Positions 1 to 10,334 of a stretch of DNA of 64,000 bases are shown here, in pieces. The notes below the pieces were generated by a model. The model did no database searches. It was not told the DNA's origin and saw only the letters and a program-made list of their open reading frames with translations. Within the stretch, counting starts at the first letter, position 1. Each line of letters opens with the position of its first letter. The DNA lies in the NCBI GenBank assembly GCA_958510825.1, contig OY294050.1, positions 44,281,249 through 44,345,248 on the forward strand. The letters are read 5' to 3'. The translations under genes were made by a program, and so were the position numbers. The stretch comes from Brachypterus glaber. Taxonomy: Eukaryota; Arthropoda; Insecta; Coleoptera; Kateretidae.

Positions 1-333
1 GTATCACGAATTGATATTTAGGGAGAGAATATAATTTATATTTAATACACATACCTCTTAATTATAACGTATTCATCCACAAATAAATTATATTTTATAA
101 ATTAAAAAGTAAACAATAAGCACGATTTTAGATTAGAGAAAAGAGGGGTAAAAAAAACCATCGTAGAGGTAAGGTATTTTCACTTATCCTAATTAACTAA
201 TTAACTCAATATGTTACTTGTTTATTGGCATTAAGTAGAATTAAATTATATATCAAGGTACAATGTGATTGGGCGAATGCGCCCTCATGTGCATTATTTA
301 GAAACCAAATATTTACTTAAATTCAAATATTTT
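1..333. other. AT-rich, no recognised feature
   Basis: I see no coding frame, repeat family or RNA here. Confidence 0.4.
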
Positions 334-399
334 AGAGTATTTTATTTGAAGTTAGCATGTCAAGATTTGCTAGATGAACCATATAGCGATTTCCGTGGT

Positions 400-1373
400 A
401 AAAACTGCATGTAAAATAATGTAAAAATACATGAATTTACATAGTACGGAATAGTAAATTTACTATTCTGGACCATGCATAATTCATGAATTTATGTAAA
501 AGAATATAAAATAATGTAAAAGAATGCAAAAGAATGTAAAATAATGTAAAAAAATATATTTACATTGATTTACATATTTTTACATGATTTTACAATGTCG
601 GGCTATGTTATTTTAAGACGCGCATGCGCTTTGGACAATAACCAAGAAGGCGTCGCATCATGAGACGGACCGTTTAATATTGTTAGAGAGATAGCGACGC
701 ATGCTGCTAGGTTAAAGTGTTAAAAGTGTAAAAAAGGTAAATGTTGTTTATGTACGATATTTAAATGCTTTATATGTGACCTAAAATTTACATTCATTAT
801 AAATTACGATCTTTATCAACCAATAGATAGATTTAATGAAAGATGTAAGCATTTTATACTAGTATTAAGGGTGCAAAGCGTTTGGTTTATTAAACCAAAT
901 GAACTTTACGCTACGATATTTCAAAAAAGCTTTGACACAGAGACTTGTAATTTGGAACAAACATTTTCTAAGTAGTAAATATTTTTTTTATTTCAAGTCT
1001 CTAAGTCAAAGCGTTCTTGAAATATCGTAGTGTTTAAGTGGTTTTAAAAGCACTTTTAATATAACTGTATGTTAATTTTTTTAAAAAGTCCAAACAAACC
1101 ATAAGTATTTTAGGCAAATATAACAAAAATCGTTCAAGCTGATCGTTTTTTTTACGTTTGTTTTTATAATAAAAAGTTTACGCAAAATATTACCATTCTG
1201 GACTATGTAATTTTTACCGTTCCGGTCTATGCAAAATATTACCATTCTGGACTATGTAATTTTTAGCGTTCCGGTCTTTGCAAAATGTTACCATTCTGGA
1301 CTATGTAATTTTTACTGTTCCGGTCTATGCAAAACATTACCATTTACGGACTATGTAATTTATTTTTACCGTG
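400..1373 (-). mobile_element. CAC-ended MITE family F1, copy 1 (one end eroded)
   Basis: Related copies lie at 17675-18467 and 41318-42174 in the opposite orientation. All share a block of ~11-bp TTTTACATTCT/TTTTACATTAT repeats, a GC-richer core with GCGCATGCGC next to an imperfect TTGGACAATAACCAAG palindrome, and a minisatellite of ~49-bp units (four here, 1188-1370). The right end is TTTTTACCGTG. The left end reads GGTAAAAACTGC, so about six terminal bases are altered or lost. The other copies end CAC(G/T)GTAAAA with 2-bp flanking duplications, which fits CACTA/EnSpm-type nonautonomous elements; that class is inferred. No coding capacity. Confidence 0.75.
1188..1370 (+). repeat. 49-bp minisatellite inside MITE F1
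   Basis: Four head-to-tail units of about 49 bp contain CATTCTGGACTATGTAATTT followed by TTCCGGTCTATGCAAAA. Shorter arrays occupy the same place in the other two F1 copies. Confidence 0.8.
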
Positions 1374-1626
1374 TAGTAGTTTATCGTGTATTTTAGCTAA
1401 AAGTCAAACTACCATTTCCAAATATTTTAATTACTAAATGTTTACAATTCTCTCAATAAAAAAAGTATGATGGTAGGAAGAACAGCGTACGCAACACATA
1501 AGTAATTTACAAAAGAAAAAGCCAGGAATTGCAAATAAAATACCAGAATTTATTTTATAACTGTCATCTAAAATAGTTTTTACCTAGCGTTACTTCCTGA
1601 AATTAGATTTCTCTGACCTGAAACGT

Positions 1627-2545
1627 TTTTGCACATGTGCAATTATCACTTGGTTACTATGGAAACATAAACTGACAGTGATTGACATCTTAATAAATGT
1701 TATATTTTTGCAAAATGTGTTTTTAATTTGTGCAGCTTACCTTAAGTTGATTTGTTTTTATTAATAAGCAATATAAATGCTTATTTTATTACCAAAACAT
1801 CCTAGGTATAAACCCTAATTAATTTCAGATAATATATTATATTTTATGCACTTTCCACTTTAAAAGTCTTTAAATTACCGATATTCATAAATTTAATTTA
1901 TTTAATTGAATCTTGGTATTAAAAACAGGCCACTCTAAACTAATTTGAACACTTATTTATAAAAAATATATTTACAGTAAAGAAGTAAATAATTTACTTA
2001 TTTTAAATGACGGAAATCAAAACATCAAATGACTGCGCTGGTACCAGTACAGCGTTGCCAAACTTTATTATAAACCGATCGCAAATTGTTTTTTTTTACG
2101 GGTGGAAACAACCGTTATTTTATTTCTTTTCAATTGAAAACTAAACTTTTTAAACAAAAACAGCAATGATTTTTATTTAAATGCTAAAATATATGATAAA
2201 AACTATTTTATTGGAATAATCTCAAGCATAAAATATCCCTCAAGCAAAGTTTAGACTTGCCAACATTCGCGAATAAATGGACATCGTGGTTTTAAAAAGC
2301 GCGGCAAATTTGAGTTTTAAAATTTTAATTATAGTTGTAAAGTAATATTGTTGTTTAGTTCTTAAATTTTTAATTTAAATATGAAACAACATTAAACATG
2401 GTAAAATTATATGCTTCCTTATTTTGTTTGTGAAATAGTCTTTCAAAATACCATTCGTGCATGTTGAATTATACATAATTTTTTTACTGTATATAAAAAA
2501 ACATTTTGCTTAAGGAAATTGTTTTCGTGCATTTTTCATCAAAAT
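1627..2545 (+). repeat. Interspersed repeat V, copy 1 (5' truncated)
   Basis: It begins at TTTTTGCACATGTGCAA and ends near TTCGTGCATTTTT. It aligns with 3364-4345 and 5071-6045 in the same orientation. It lacks the GACTATTTCACAAAC terminal block seen at the left of the other two, but keeps the inverted counterpart GTTTGTGAAATAGTC near its right side. It contains GTTACTATGGAAAC. The internal hairpin has one mismatch here. Noncoding. Confidence 0.75.
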
Positions 2546-2623
2546 GCCTCGACCTGCGGTTTGCCAAGCAAAATATTTTTTAATACAGTAAAAAAATTAT
2601 CGATAATTCAACATGCACTTATG
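2454..2623. repeat. Inverted repeat, ~60-bp imperfect stem
   Basis: GTGCATGTTGAATTAT, then TTTTTTTACTGTAT and AAGCAAAAT, recur inverted at the end of the segment (ATACAGTAAAAAAATTAT, ATAATTCAACATGCAC). The left arm is the tail of repeat V. The right arm is an extra inverted copy found only after V copy 1. Confidence 0.75.
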
Positions 2624-2633
2624 ATATTACTAC

Positions 2634-2998
2634 CGAGTATTTTATTTGAAGTTAGCCATGTCAAGATTTGCTAGATGAACCATAATATGGTTATATATGG
2701 CTATATTATAGCGATTTTCGAGGTAGTAGTTTAATGTGTACTTCAGCTAAAAGTCAAACAAGCATTCCGAAATATTTTAAAATTAAATTTAGTAATTACT
2801 TAATGTTTACAATTTTCTCAATAAAAAAAGTATGATGGTAGGAAAAACAGCGTACGCAACAAAATAAAAAGCCAGAAATTGCAAATAAAATACCAGAGTT
2901 TATTTGATAACTGCCATCTAAAATAGTTTTTAATTGACCTAGCGTTACTTCCTGAAATTAGATTTCTCTGACTTGAAACGTTTTAGTTTTCACCAAAT
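2634..2998 (+). repeat. Repeat unit U copy 2
   Basis: Direct repeat of 334-399 plus 1374-1620, without the MITE. It diverges after GAAACGTTTTAG. It carries a local TATGG duplication near 2690. Confidence 0.7.
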
Positions 2999-3363
2999 CA
3001 CATATTTCAGATAGTGGGAAAAGTTTAAATTGTGTTGTTCAGTTAACTAAAAGTAGGGTAAAAGTTGTTTTATATTTCTATAAAAGTTCGATCGTTATTT
3101 TAACGAAAAGGACTTTTGATGTCCAGATTACTATAGGCGTCCGGACTAATCAAAGGCTACTAAAGTGATTACAAGACACGTAACTAGTTTTCCCGCCCTT
3201 CCTGGTTGACTTATTGCACTTGACAAGGTCCAAGCCGAGCTAGTTAACAATTTAAAACCTTCATTTGCTTTTGAATAAATGACAGGGGCATTCGAGACAA
3301 ACATTTAGAGAGGGAAAACATATAGTATACATTGTATACCTTGATACTATAAAAATATTTTGT
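2999..3363. other. No recognised feature
   Basis: Unique-looking AT-rich sequence between repeats U and V; no coding frame noticed. Confidence 0.4.
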
Positions 3364-4345
3364 AGACTATTTCACAAACAATATACAGGCCAATCAAAAC
3401 CTTGCATTTTTAGTTTCTTGACCAATCAGATCAAAATGAATCTGATAATTTTTGCACATGTGCAATAATCACTTGGTTACTATGGAAACCAGAAACTGAC
3501 AGTTATCTTAATAAATGTTTTTGCAAAATGTTTTTTTTAATTTGTGAAGCTTACCTTTAGTTGATTTATTTTTATTGATAAGCAATATAAATGCTTATTT
3601 TATTACCAAAACATCCTAGGTATAAACCCTAATTAATTTCAGATAATATATTATATTTTATGCACTTCCCATCTTAAAAGCTTTAAATCACTGATATTCA
3701 TAAATTTTAATTTATTTAATTGAATCTTGATATTAAAAACAGGCCACTCAAAACTAATTTAAACACTTATTTATTAAAAATATATTTGCAGTAAAGAATA
3801 ACGGAAATCAAAACATCAAATGACTGCGCTGGTTCCAGTACAGCGTTGCCAAAGTTTATTAGAAACCGATAGGAAATTGTTTTTTTTACGGGTGGAAACA
3901 CCCGTTATTTTATTTCTTTTCAGTTAAAAACTAAACTTTTTAAACAAAAACAGCAATGATATTTATTTAAATGCTAATATATGTGATAATAACTATTTTA
4001 TTGGAATAATCTCAAGCATAAAATATTCCTCGAGCAAAGTTTAGACTTGGCAACATTGTCGAACAAGTGAACATCGCGGATTTAAAAATCGCGGCAAATT
4101 TGAGATTTAAAATTTTAATTATAGGTGTAAAGTAATATTGTTGTTTAGTTCTTAAATTTTTAATTTAAATATGAAATAACATAAAACATTGTAAAATTAT
4201 ATACTTCCTTATTTTGTTTGTGAAATAGTCTTTCAAAATACCATTAGTGCATGTTGAATTATACATAATTTTTTTGCTGTATTTAAAAAAGCATTTTGCT
4301 TAAGGAAATTGTTTTCGTGCATTTTTCGTTAAAATTCCTCGACCT
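3364..4345 (+). repeat. Interspersed repeat V, copy 2 (most complete)
   Basis: Starts GACTATTTCACAAACAATA and carries the inverted GTTTGTGAAATAGTC near 4217-4231, so the main part looks terminal-inverted. Downstream sequence up to GCATTTTTC is also shared by all copies. It contains two CCAAT motifs (CCAATCAAAA, CCAATCAGA), an X-box-like GTTACTATGGAAAC, and a perfect hairpin ACGGGTG-GAAA-CACCCGT at 3888-3905. Noncoding; class undetermined. Confidence 0.75.
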
Positions 4346-4351
4346 GAATTT

Positions 4352-4590
4352 TGGTTTTCAACATTTTAGTATTTAATTTTTCGTCCTCGAACCGTGAAAT
4401 TTCACCTTCAAATGAACTTTTCTCGAAAACGGTTAATCCTACAGTATTACAACAAGAGTACCTTTTTTATGTATTTTGACCTGAGGAATCATGTTTCAGA
4501 AATAAAATTGCAAAAAAGTTACACAGAAAAAAGTTTGGGACAAAAAACTGATAAGCCCCCCCCCCCGTTTCGCACACCCCTGGTTGAAAT
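4352..4590 (+). repeat. Fragment of the CAGGGTGTTCC element family
   Basis: Similar to 37330-37560, the interior of the element at 35824-37805: a stretch around TTTTGGTTTTCAA, then CTCGAAAACGGTTAA, GTATTACA, AAAAAGTTTGGG and a C-run leading to TTTCGCACACCCCTGG. Both ends are missing. The open frame over it is accidental. Confidence 0.6.
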
Positions 4591-4638
4591 AAGTACATTA
4601 AAATAACACACACAAACGGGCCTGGATAGGATTAGTTG

Positions 4639-4678
<40 letters not shown>

Positions 4679-5070
4679 GTATAAATAAATTTCCCTCATA
4701 ATTCGGCAAAATTATTCCGTAAGCCTATGTTTCTTTGTTTATTTTCAAAAAAGAATTGCTTTTTTGTATTTTTAGGTGTAGATTAGACAGCATATAGGAG
4801 GAAAAGGTGCAGCACGCCTCGACGACATCACAGAGTGCAATGCGGCGCAACTCTATTTATCCTGCAATCGGCACTGCAGTACATTTTTAAATCTGGCCCA
4901 CGGTGGTCTAAAATCAACATTTAGTACGACTTCATTTTTTTAACGTTATTTACAGCACGGTAGGCATTAAAAATTTTAAATAAAAAAATCAAGCACCCCC
5001 TTTTTTATTGATGAATGTTATAGCATAAAGCTTGCTGAGCAAAACATGGCCGAAATTAAAATATTCCTTC
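4591..5070. other. Spacer with (AT)n and a dispersed 60-bp repeat
   Basis: An (AT)n tract lies at about 4642-4672. Positions 4685-4740, including CCCTCATAATTCGGCAAAAT, match 15855-15925 in inverted orientation. A GC-richer stretch at 4790-4930 follows a pyrimidine-rich TTTTTAG but gives no recognisable protein. Confidence 0.5.
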
Positions 5071-6045
5071 GACTATTTCACAAAAAAATATGTAGGCCAA
5101 TCAAACCTTACATTTTTAGTTTCTTGACCAATCAGATCAAAATGAATCTGATAATTTTTGCACAGTGCAATAATCACTTGGTTACTATGGAAACCAGAAA
5201 CTGACAGTTATCTTAATAAATGTTTTTGCAAAATGTTTTTTTTTAATTTGTGAAGCTTACCTTTAGTTGATTTATTTTTATTGATAAGCAATATAAGTGC
5301 TTATTTTATTACCAAAATATCCTAGGTATAAACCCTAATTAATTTCAGATAATATATTTTATGCACTTTCCATCTTAAAAGCTTTAAATCACTGATATTC
5401 ATAAATTTTAATTTATTTAATTGAATCTTGGTATTAAAAACAGGCCACTCAAAACTAATTTAAACACTTATTTATTAAAAATATATTTACAGTAAAGAAG
5501 TAAATAATTTACTTTTTAAAAATGACGGAAATCAAAACATCAAATGACTGCGCTATACCAGTACAGCGTTGCCAAACTTTTTATTAAAAACCGATGGCAA
5601 ATAGTTTTTTTACGGGTGGAAACACCCGTCATTTTATTTCTTTTCAGATGAAAACTAAACTTTTTAAACAAAAACAGCAATGATCTTTATTTAAATGCTA
5701 AAATATATGATAAAAACTATTTTATTGGAATAATCTCAAGCATAAAATATCCCTCAAGCAAAGTTTAGACTTGGCAACATTCGCAAACATCGTGGTTTTA
5801 AAAAGCGCGACAAATTAGAGATCTAAATTTTTAATTATAGTTGTAAAGTAATATTGTTGTTTAGTTCTTAAATTTTTAATTTAAATATAAAACAACATTG
5901 AACATGGTAAAATTATATACTTCCTTATTTTGTTTGTGAAATAGTCTTTCAAAATACCATTCGTGCATGTTGAATTATACATAATTTTTTTACTGCATAT
6001 AAAAAACATTTTGCTTAAGGAAATTGTTTTCATGCATTATTCCAA
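5071..6045 (+). repeat. Interspersed repeat V, copy 3
   Basis: Starts GACTATTTCACAAAAAAATA. It keeps the CCAAT motifs, GTTACTATGGAAAC and the perfect ACGGGTG-GAAA-CACCCGT hairpin at 5612-5629. It lies ~1.7 kb from copy 2 in the same orientation; the sequence between the copies is not shared. Confidence 0.75.
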
Positions 6046-6109
6046 ATCCGAAGCAATATATCGGTTTTCATTTTTTTGCATTTTTTTGTAATTTTATGAT
6101 TTGTTATTA

Positions 6110-6252
6110 ATTTTTAGGTACTTTCAGGGAACATGGAAGATCGCTTGCGAATGTGACCCTTTTGCTTTAAAAAAGACTGTGTAATACTAAAAATGTAAAT
6201 TTGTAATTTTCTTTTTTAGGCAATAAATACTTTCTATTCTATTCTATTCTCA
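6110..6252 (+). mobile_element. Probable LINE 3' tail with (TATTC)n
   Basis: The segment ends GCAATAAATACTTTC followed by tandem TATTC units. This resembles the 3' ends of 5'-truncated non-LTR retrotransposons. No coding part remains, so it is an inference from the tail only. Confidence 0.4.
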
Positions 6253-6404
6253 ACTTTGTACATAGTTAATACATGATACAAGACACTAATTAGGGTGCTT
6301 TTCAATGGCAATTCGAACTTTCAAATCCCGGCCGTCTAAAGGTTAATGAAAAATCGATTAGTTTTAAATAGGTAAAATTTAGACCTCAACAGTTATATTT
6401 CACC

Positions 6405-6957
6405 GAATTTCAGTTAGTTTCTCTCAATACACTAAAAGTCGCCTACCATGCTTTGTTTTAGTCCAGGTTGTCCTATGGCCTTATAGTCTGGGGTCATGCA
6501 CCAGGTACTAGTAGGATTTTTGGTCTTCAAAGAAAACTTTTGAGAATAATGTCCAATCTGGGGTACAGGGACGAGGTAAAAGGTAAATTTTTAGAATTAA
6601 AAATAATTACATTGCCGGCTCTTTATATATTTGTTTGTGTTGTGTATGTAAAAGAACATTTTAGTGAGTACCCAGCACATTAAAATATTGCCTCTAAAAA
6701 AATTTAAATTAAATTTAAAGAACTACTACTAAAAAAGGCCTATAACAGTATGAATGATTTCTTAAATGACAGATTTTAATATTTTTATACTTTTTAATAT
6801 TTGTGATTATCTCGTAAATTTTCTAATTTTTAAATGTTTTATATGTAAATCAAATTTTGGTGTATATTCCAACATTTCCTATGTAAATTACAATTTTAAA
6901 TCAAAGTTGTCAATCCAAACGTATGTAAAGCACGAAATAATAAATAAATAAATAAAA
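6405..6957 (+). pseudogene. LINE (CR1/Jockey-like) reverse transcriptase C-terminal remnant
   Basis: The frame from 6423 reads LNTLKVAYHALF, a stop, then SRLSYGLIVWGHAPG and IFGLQRKLLRIM. This is the conserved region after the RT catalytic core of CR1/Jockey-type elements. After 6683 the match continues in another frame (KFKELLLKKAYNSMNDFLND), so there is at least one in-frame stop and one frameshift. Everything upstream, including the FADD motif, is missing. The 3' end is an AATAAATAAATAAAT tail at about 6931-6955. It is a dead, 5'-truncated insertion. Confidence 0.8.
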
Positions 6958-7034
6958 TATTTCAATCAAAGTATAGCATATAAACAATTTAAAATTTTTC
7001 ACCTTGGTTTGAAATTCTATGGAATGGCTGTTAT

Positions 7035-7288
7035 CTATTGATAAACTTTATGTGCAATACACTTTTTGTCTACTCCAAACCACCGTGTGCCACCGTCGCA
7101 ATATCTCCCGCCAGGATACCAAATTCGATAACTTCTTTTACAATTACTTTTAAATAGAGTTCCTTGATATTCTGACACTTCTGTCACCACAAAGAAACTG
7201 GGCACTCTATCTCTTTCTAACAATGAAACCAGCCATAATGAATGAGCGAAATACTTTCTAATAAAAATGGAATGTCCAGAAACAATTT
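7035..7288 (-). CDS. Unidentified open segment with protein-like composition
   Basis: An 84-codon frame is open after a stop at ~7288 to TAG at 7035. It has a varied composition unlike the AT-driven frames around it: a hydrophobic patch (HSLWLVSLLE), then RVPSFFVVTEVSEYQGTLFK and a Gly/Trp/Cys-containing end (YPGGRYCDGGTRWFG) with four cysteines. There is no in-frame ATG, so if real it is an exon or a truncated fragment. I do not recognise the family. The composition is the only evidence; it could be chance or part of a transposon ORF. Confidence 0.35.
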
Positions 7289-7860
7289 ATTACATTTTTG
7301 GGGAGGGGGGGGGTCATGGAAAAATCATAAAAATGTTTGTGTAATTTTATTTTACCTTTTAGCTGGTTTTTATTTATTTTTTCTATTGTGAATAATGAGA
7401 AAGTTATGTATAGAAAAAAAAATACATTTTGGGGGAGAGCCCCGCTGGAAAAAAATGATAAGATTTTTTTGTAATTTTATTTAACGTTTTATGTGGTTTT
7501 TAAATTTTTCATCCATTGTTAATAAAAAAATACGACCAAAATAAAAATTTAACCCCTCTATTTACCCCCCTTCCCCAAACCTATTTTTCTCAAATACGAA
7601 CTTGCCCAGCATAATATAAAAATACATCTGCATGCCAACTTTCAAGTCGCTAGGTCAAAGCGTTCTTAAGTTATCATGGATAAAGACAGACAGAAAGACT
7701 GACCGACAGACATCATATTATTTATTATTATTATTATTTTGATTTTTCTTGACGTTTCAGGAAAAAATATGATGATTTAAGTAAAAAAAATATTTTGATT
7801 TTTCTCGACGTTTCAGGAAAAAATAAGATGATTTAAGTAAAAAAAAAATATTTTAATTTT
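7289..7860. repeat. Imperfect tandem repeats
   Basis: Two related ~130-bp blocks lie at about 7291-7400 and 7430-7520, each with a G-run then GTAATTTTATTTAACGTTTT-like sequence. A ~56-bp unit containing GACGTTTCAGGAAAAAATA is duplicated head-to-tail at 7740-7852. A CAGACAGACAGAAAGACTGACCG-like tract lies between. Noncoding. Confidence 0.6.
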
Positions 7861-7963
7861 TTTTTCTGTCACAATACTGCCAACTAATTATTATTTTAAA
7901 AGTCAATGTCTAGAGCTTTTTAAATATTTTTAAGTCCAAAATGAGCTTGGCGAAAAATTTGAA

Positions 7964-8165
7964 AATATATGGTCAGTATGGAATAAGAGGAAAGAAGTAA
8001 GCAAGGAAATAAAAGGGAAGGCCCAGGAGTTTTAAGACAGAAATTATTTATTAACCTTAACAAATATTTGGACCATATATATCAAAATTAATGGCAAGTC
8101 TCTAGCACAAGCCAAAAGTTTATTTGGGACTCTCCATTATATCACTAAATAAATAATAAATAAAT
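7964..8165 (+). mobile_element. LINE/SINE 3' end with hairpin and (TAAA)n tail
   Basis: The segment carries CTCTAGCACAAGCCAAAAG and TTTGGGACTCTCCAT, then a TAAATAAATAAA tail. Relatives lie at 15203-15297 (minus) and 42704-42835. A deleted relative, sharing GAAGACAGAAATTATTTATT and the tail, lies at 9047-9095. In the 42.7-kb copy the GGAGAGTCCC/GGGACTCTCC arms pair perfectly. Class inferred from the tail. Confidence 0.55.
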
Positions 8166-8245
8166 AAATAAATAAAAATAATTGTGTGATGGTTTTTGGG
8201 TGTCGGGCTTTTAAACAACCATAAATCTTTTTTTAATTTATTTTT

Positions 8246-8279
8246 GGACGTTTCGATTCGTGTTTGAATCGTTTTCAAC
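8246..8279 (-). ncRNA. Degenerate hammerhead-like motif
   Basis: On the minus strand the order is TTGAAAAC, stem GATTC-AAACAC-GAATC, then GAAACGTCC. The GAAAC after a perfect five-base stem fits the hammerhead layout of Penelope-like terminal repeats, but the CUGANGA box is degraded. Probably inactive. Confidence 0.3.
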
Positions 8280-9437
8280 AATAAAAATAAATTGTTAAGC
8301 TTTGGTTTTAGTCAAATTTTGATTATGCCATAGCTTCAGTACTTTTAGTAGTTTTATAAATAAGAATACAATAGTCGAATTTTTGCACAAATAGAGACGT
8401 CATTTATGCAAAAAAAAATTTCTTTTTGGAATTTGTTATATGGGCTCTAATTAAAAAAATAAGACCAAAATTTTAAAAATCGTTAGAGCCGTTTTTGAAA
8501 AAAATGTGTTTTTTAGAAAATATCTTTGATATTTCACGCTCGGTTTGCCCTCGATGTCTCGGATTTTGACCAAACTTGGTATAGTGGTACCACTATAGTA
8601 CCTAAGCACTCCATCCAAATTTTTTTCAAAACGGTCCATCCGTTCACTATACTGGGTGTCCCACCAAGTTCTTGATATAGCTTATCTCCGTTATTTGAAA
8701 AGGTATTAAATTTTGCAAAAAATAACATTAAATCAAAGCCAAAGAAGATTTTACTGACTTAGTCAAAACCGCCCCTTGCTTACCCACTCCCTTGAAACCA
8801 CCCCCAACTTCTGTTTTTTCTTAAAGCACCCTCCAATTCTTATTAAAAACTGATTATTACACTTTTTAAATACACAAGAAATAAAGTTTTGTAAATAGAC
8901 ACCACTGGTCCAATAAAAGAAAGCATATATTTCTAATTTAATATTTAGATAACAAAAAAAAATGTTTTTATATTTTTTTATGCCTCTCTAGGTATTACCC
9001 CCCCCCATAGAAGAAGGACATCTACGCCCTTGGAAGACGGCGGAGAGTTTGAAGACAGAAATTATTTATTAACCTTAATAACTAAATAAATAAATAAAAA
9101 TAACTTATGCATTCTTATAGCAGGCCTAGAGGCATATATTTTATAGAAGGTATCATCACAATCTACTAACATATTTGGAACAGCTGTCTTTAAACTTTTT
9201 GTATGCCATTTTTTTTTTCTAAATAAATAAATCTAAAAATATTTTAATCCAAAAATATTACTTTGTTAATGTTAGATATTCTGATATATCTATAATTTAA
9301 AATTTTCAACACATTTTTTCAATTTAAAATTTTTTCTGGTCTTTTAGAAAAAGGGAAAAGTCCAAACCATCTTCATAATAATAATAATTCAGAAAATTCA
9401 CTTAGACTTTATATATTTTCTTGTTTATTATTATATT
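8280..9437. other. Repeat-rich noncoding stretch
   Basis: 8430-8760 is low-complexity sequence (AAAACGGTCCATCCG, ACTGGGTGTCCCACC) of a kind dispersed in insect genomes. 9047-9095 is the deleted LINE tail described above. C-runs occur at 8760-8810 and 8998-9006. No gene seen. Confidence 0.4.
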
Positions 9438-10000
9438 ACATCGGCACTAAGAGTGCCGATGCATTGAAATCTTCGTTTGGACTTTTTGTCTGTCTGTCTG
9501 TCTGTCTGAGTGTAAACTCTCTAACTCCACTACATGAGATATCGACTTGCGGTTTTTTGCATATTGTTTCTTATCGTATTCCGAAGAGCTGATTAGATTT
9601 TGGGGGTAAACGATTGGGGGTAAGGGGGTAAAAATAGGGTAAAACTCCTATTTTTAGCGTGGTTTGTTTATAATTAAGGAAATTATTATTGTATTTGGTT
9701 AATTTAGCACTTATATAAAAGATAATTTTAAATTGGTCAAAAAATGTTATAAACAACGTTTTCCTAAAACGCATTGTTTTCGAGATATTGGCGTTTCTAT
9801 TGGCATATCTCACATATTTAAAACCCAATTTCAAAAAATTATATTTTAAATAAAAGCTCTTTTTAAGCCCTATAAAAAAATGTTATATACAGATACAGAA
9901 TTTAAAATCAAACAAAACACCTAGTTTGAAATTTGCAAACTAGATGGCTCTAGTGTACAATAGTGCCGATATTTTGACAGGGTGCTTGCAACGTTTCATC
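9438..10000 (+). repeat. Candidate short element bounded by CGGCACTA/TAGTGCCG
   Basis: It opens with the hairpin ATCGGCACT-AAG-AGTGCCGAT, then a GTCTGTCTGTCTGTCTG tract. Near 9960 it closes with TAGTGCCGATATTTTGAC, the inverted form of the opening. The interior is noncoding and contains a G-rich stretch at 9600-9640. No target duplication found. Confidence 0.4.
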
Positions 10001-10334
10001 TAGTTTTAAAATAAATAAACAAAAATATGACGCCAGTGACATTTAAAATTACTTAAATAAACAAAATAAGTTTCTACTTCCACCATGTTCAGCTGTCAAT
10101 AAGTATCTATTTGTGGCGGCAAAAGTGTCAAAATATTAAGGCTCTCTATCCTTGAATAAAAATCAATTTTAGATTTATCTTCCACATGTTGCCTCGACAC
10201 CTTATATTACAATTCTTTCTTTCCTTTCAATCACAACACTCAATTTCCGGATATACTTCACGTTTAACTGGTGCTATTGATTCACCTTTAAGTCTATTAA
10301 TGAGGTTACTGAATAGAGAAATATAACAAATAAA
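10001..10334. other. No recognised feature
   Basis: No coding frame or repeat recognised. Confidence 0.35.

Larger units (their letters stand above)
334..1626 (+). repeat. Repeat unit U copy 1, split by a MITE
   Basis: It starts GAGTATTTTATTTGAAG and continues after the MITE at 1374 with the block containing AGTATGATGGTAGGA. The same order recurs uninterrupted at 2634-2998, so that copy serves as the empty site for the MITE insertion. Function unknown; noncoding. Confidence 0.7.

Noticed and set aside
1188..1370. CRISPR-like array
   Set aside because: Repeats are contiguous with no unique spacers, inside a MITE, in a eukaryotic sequence.
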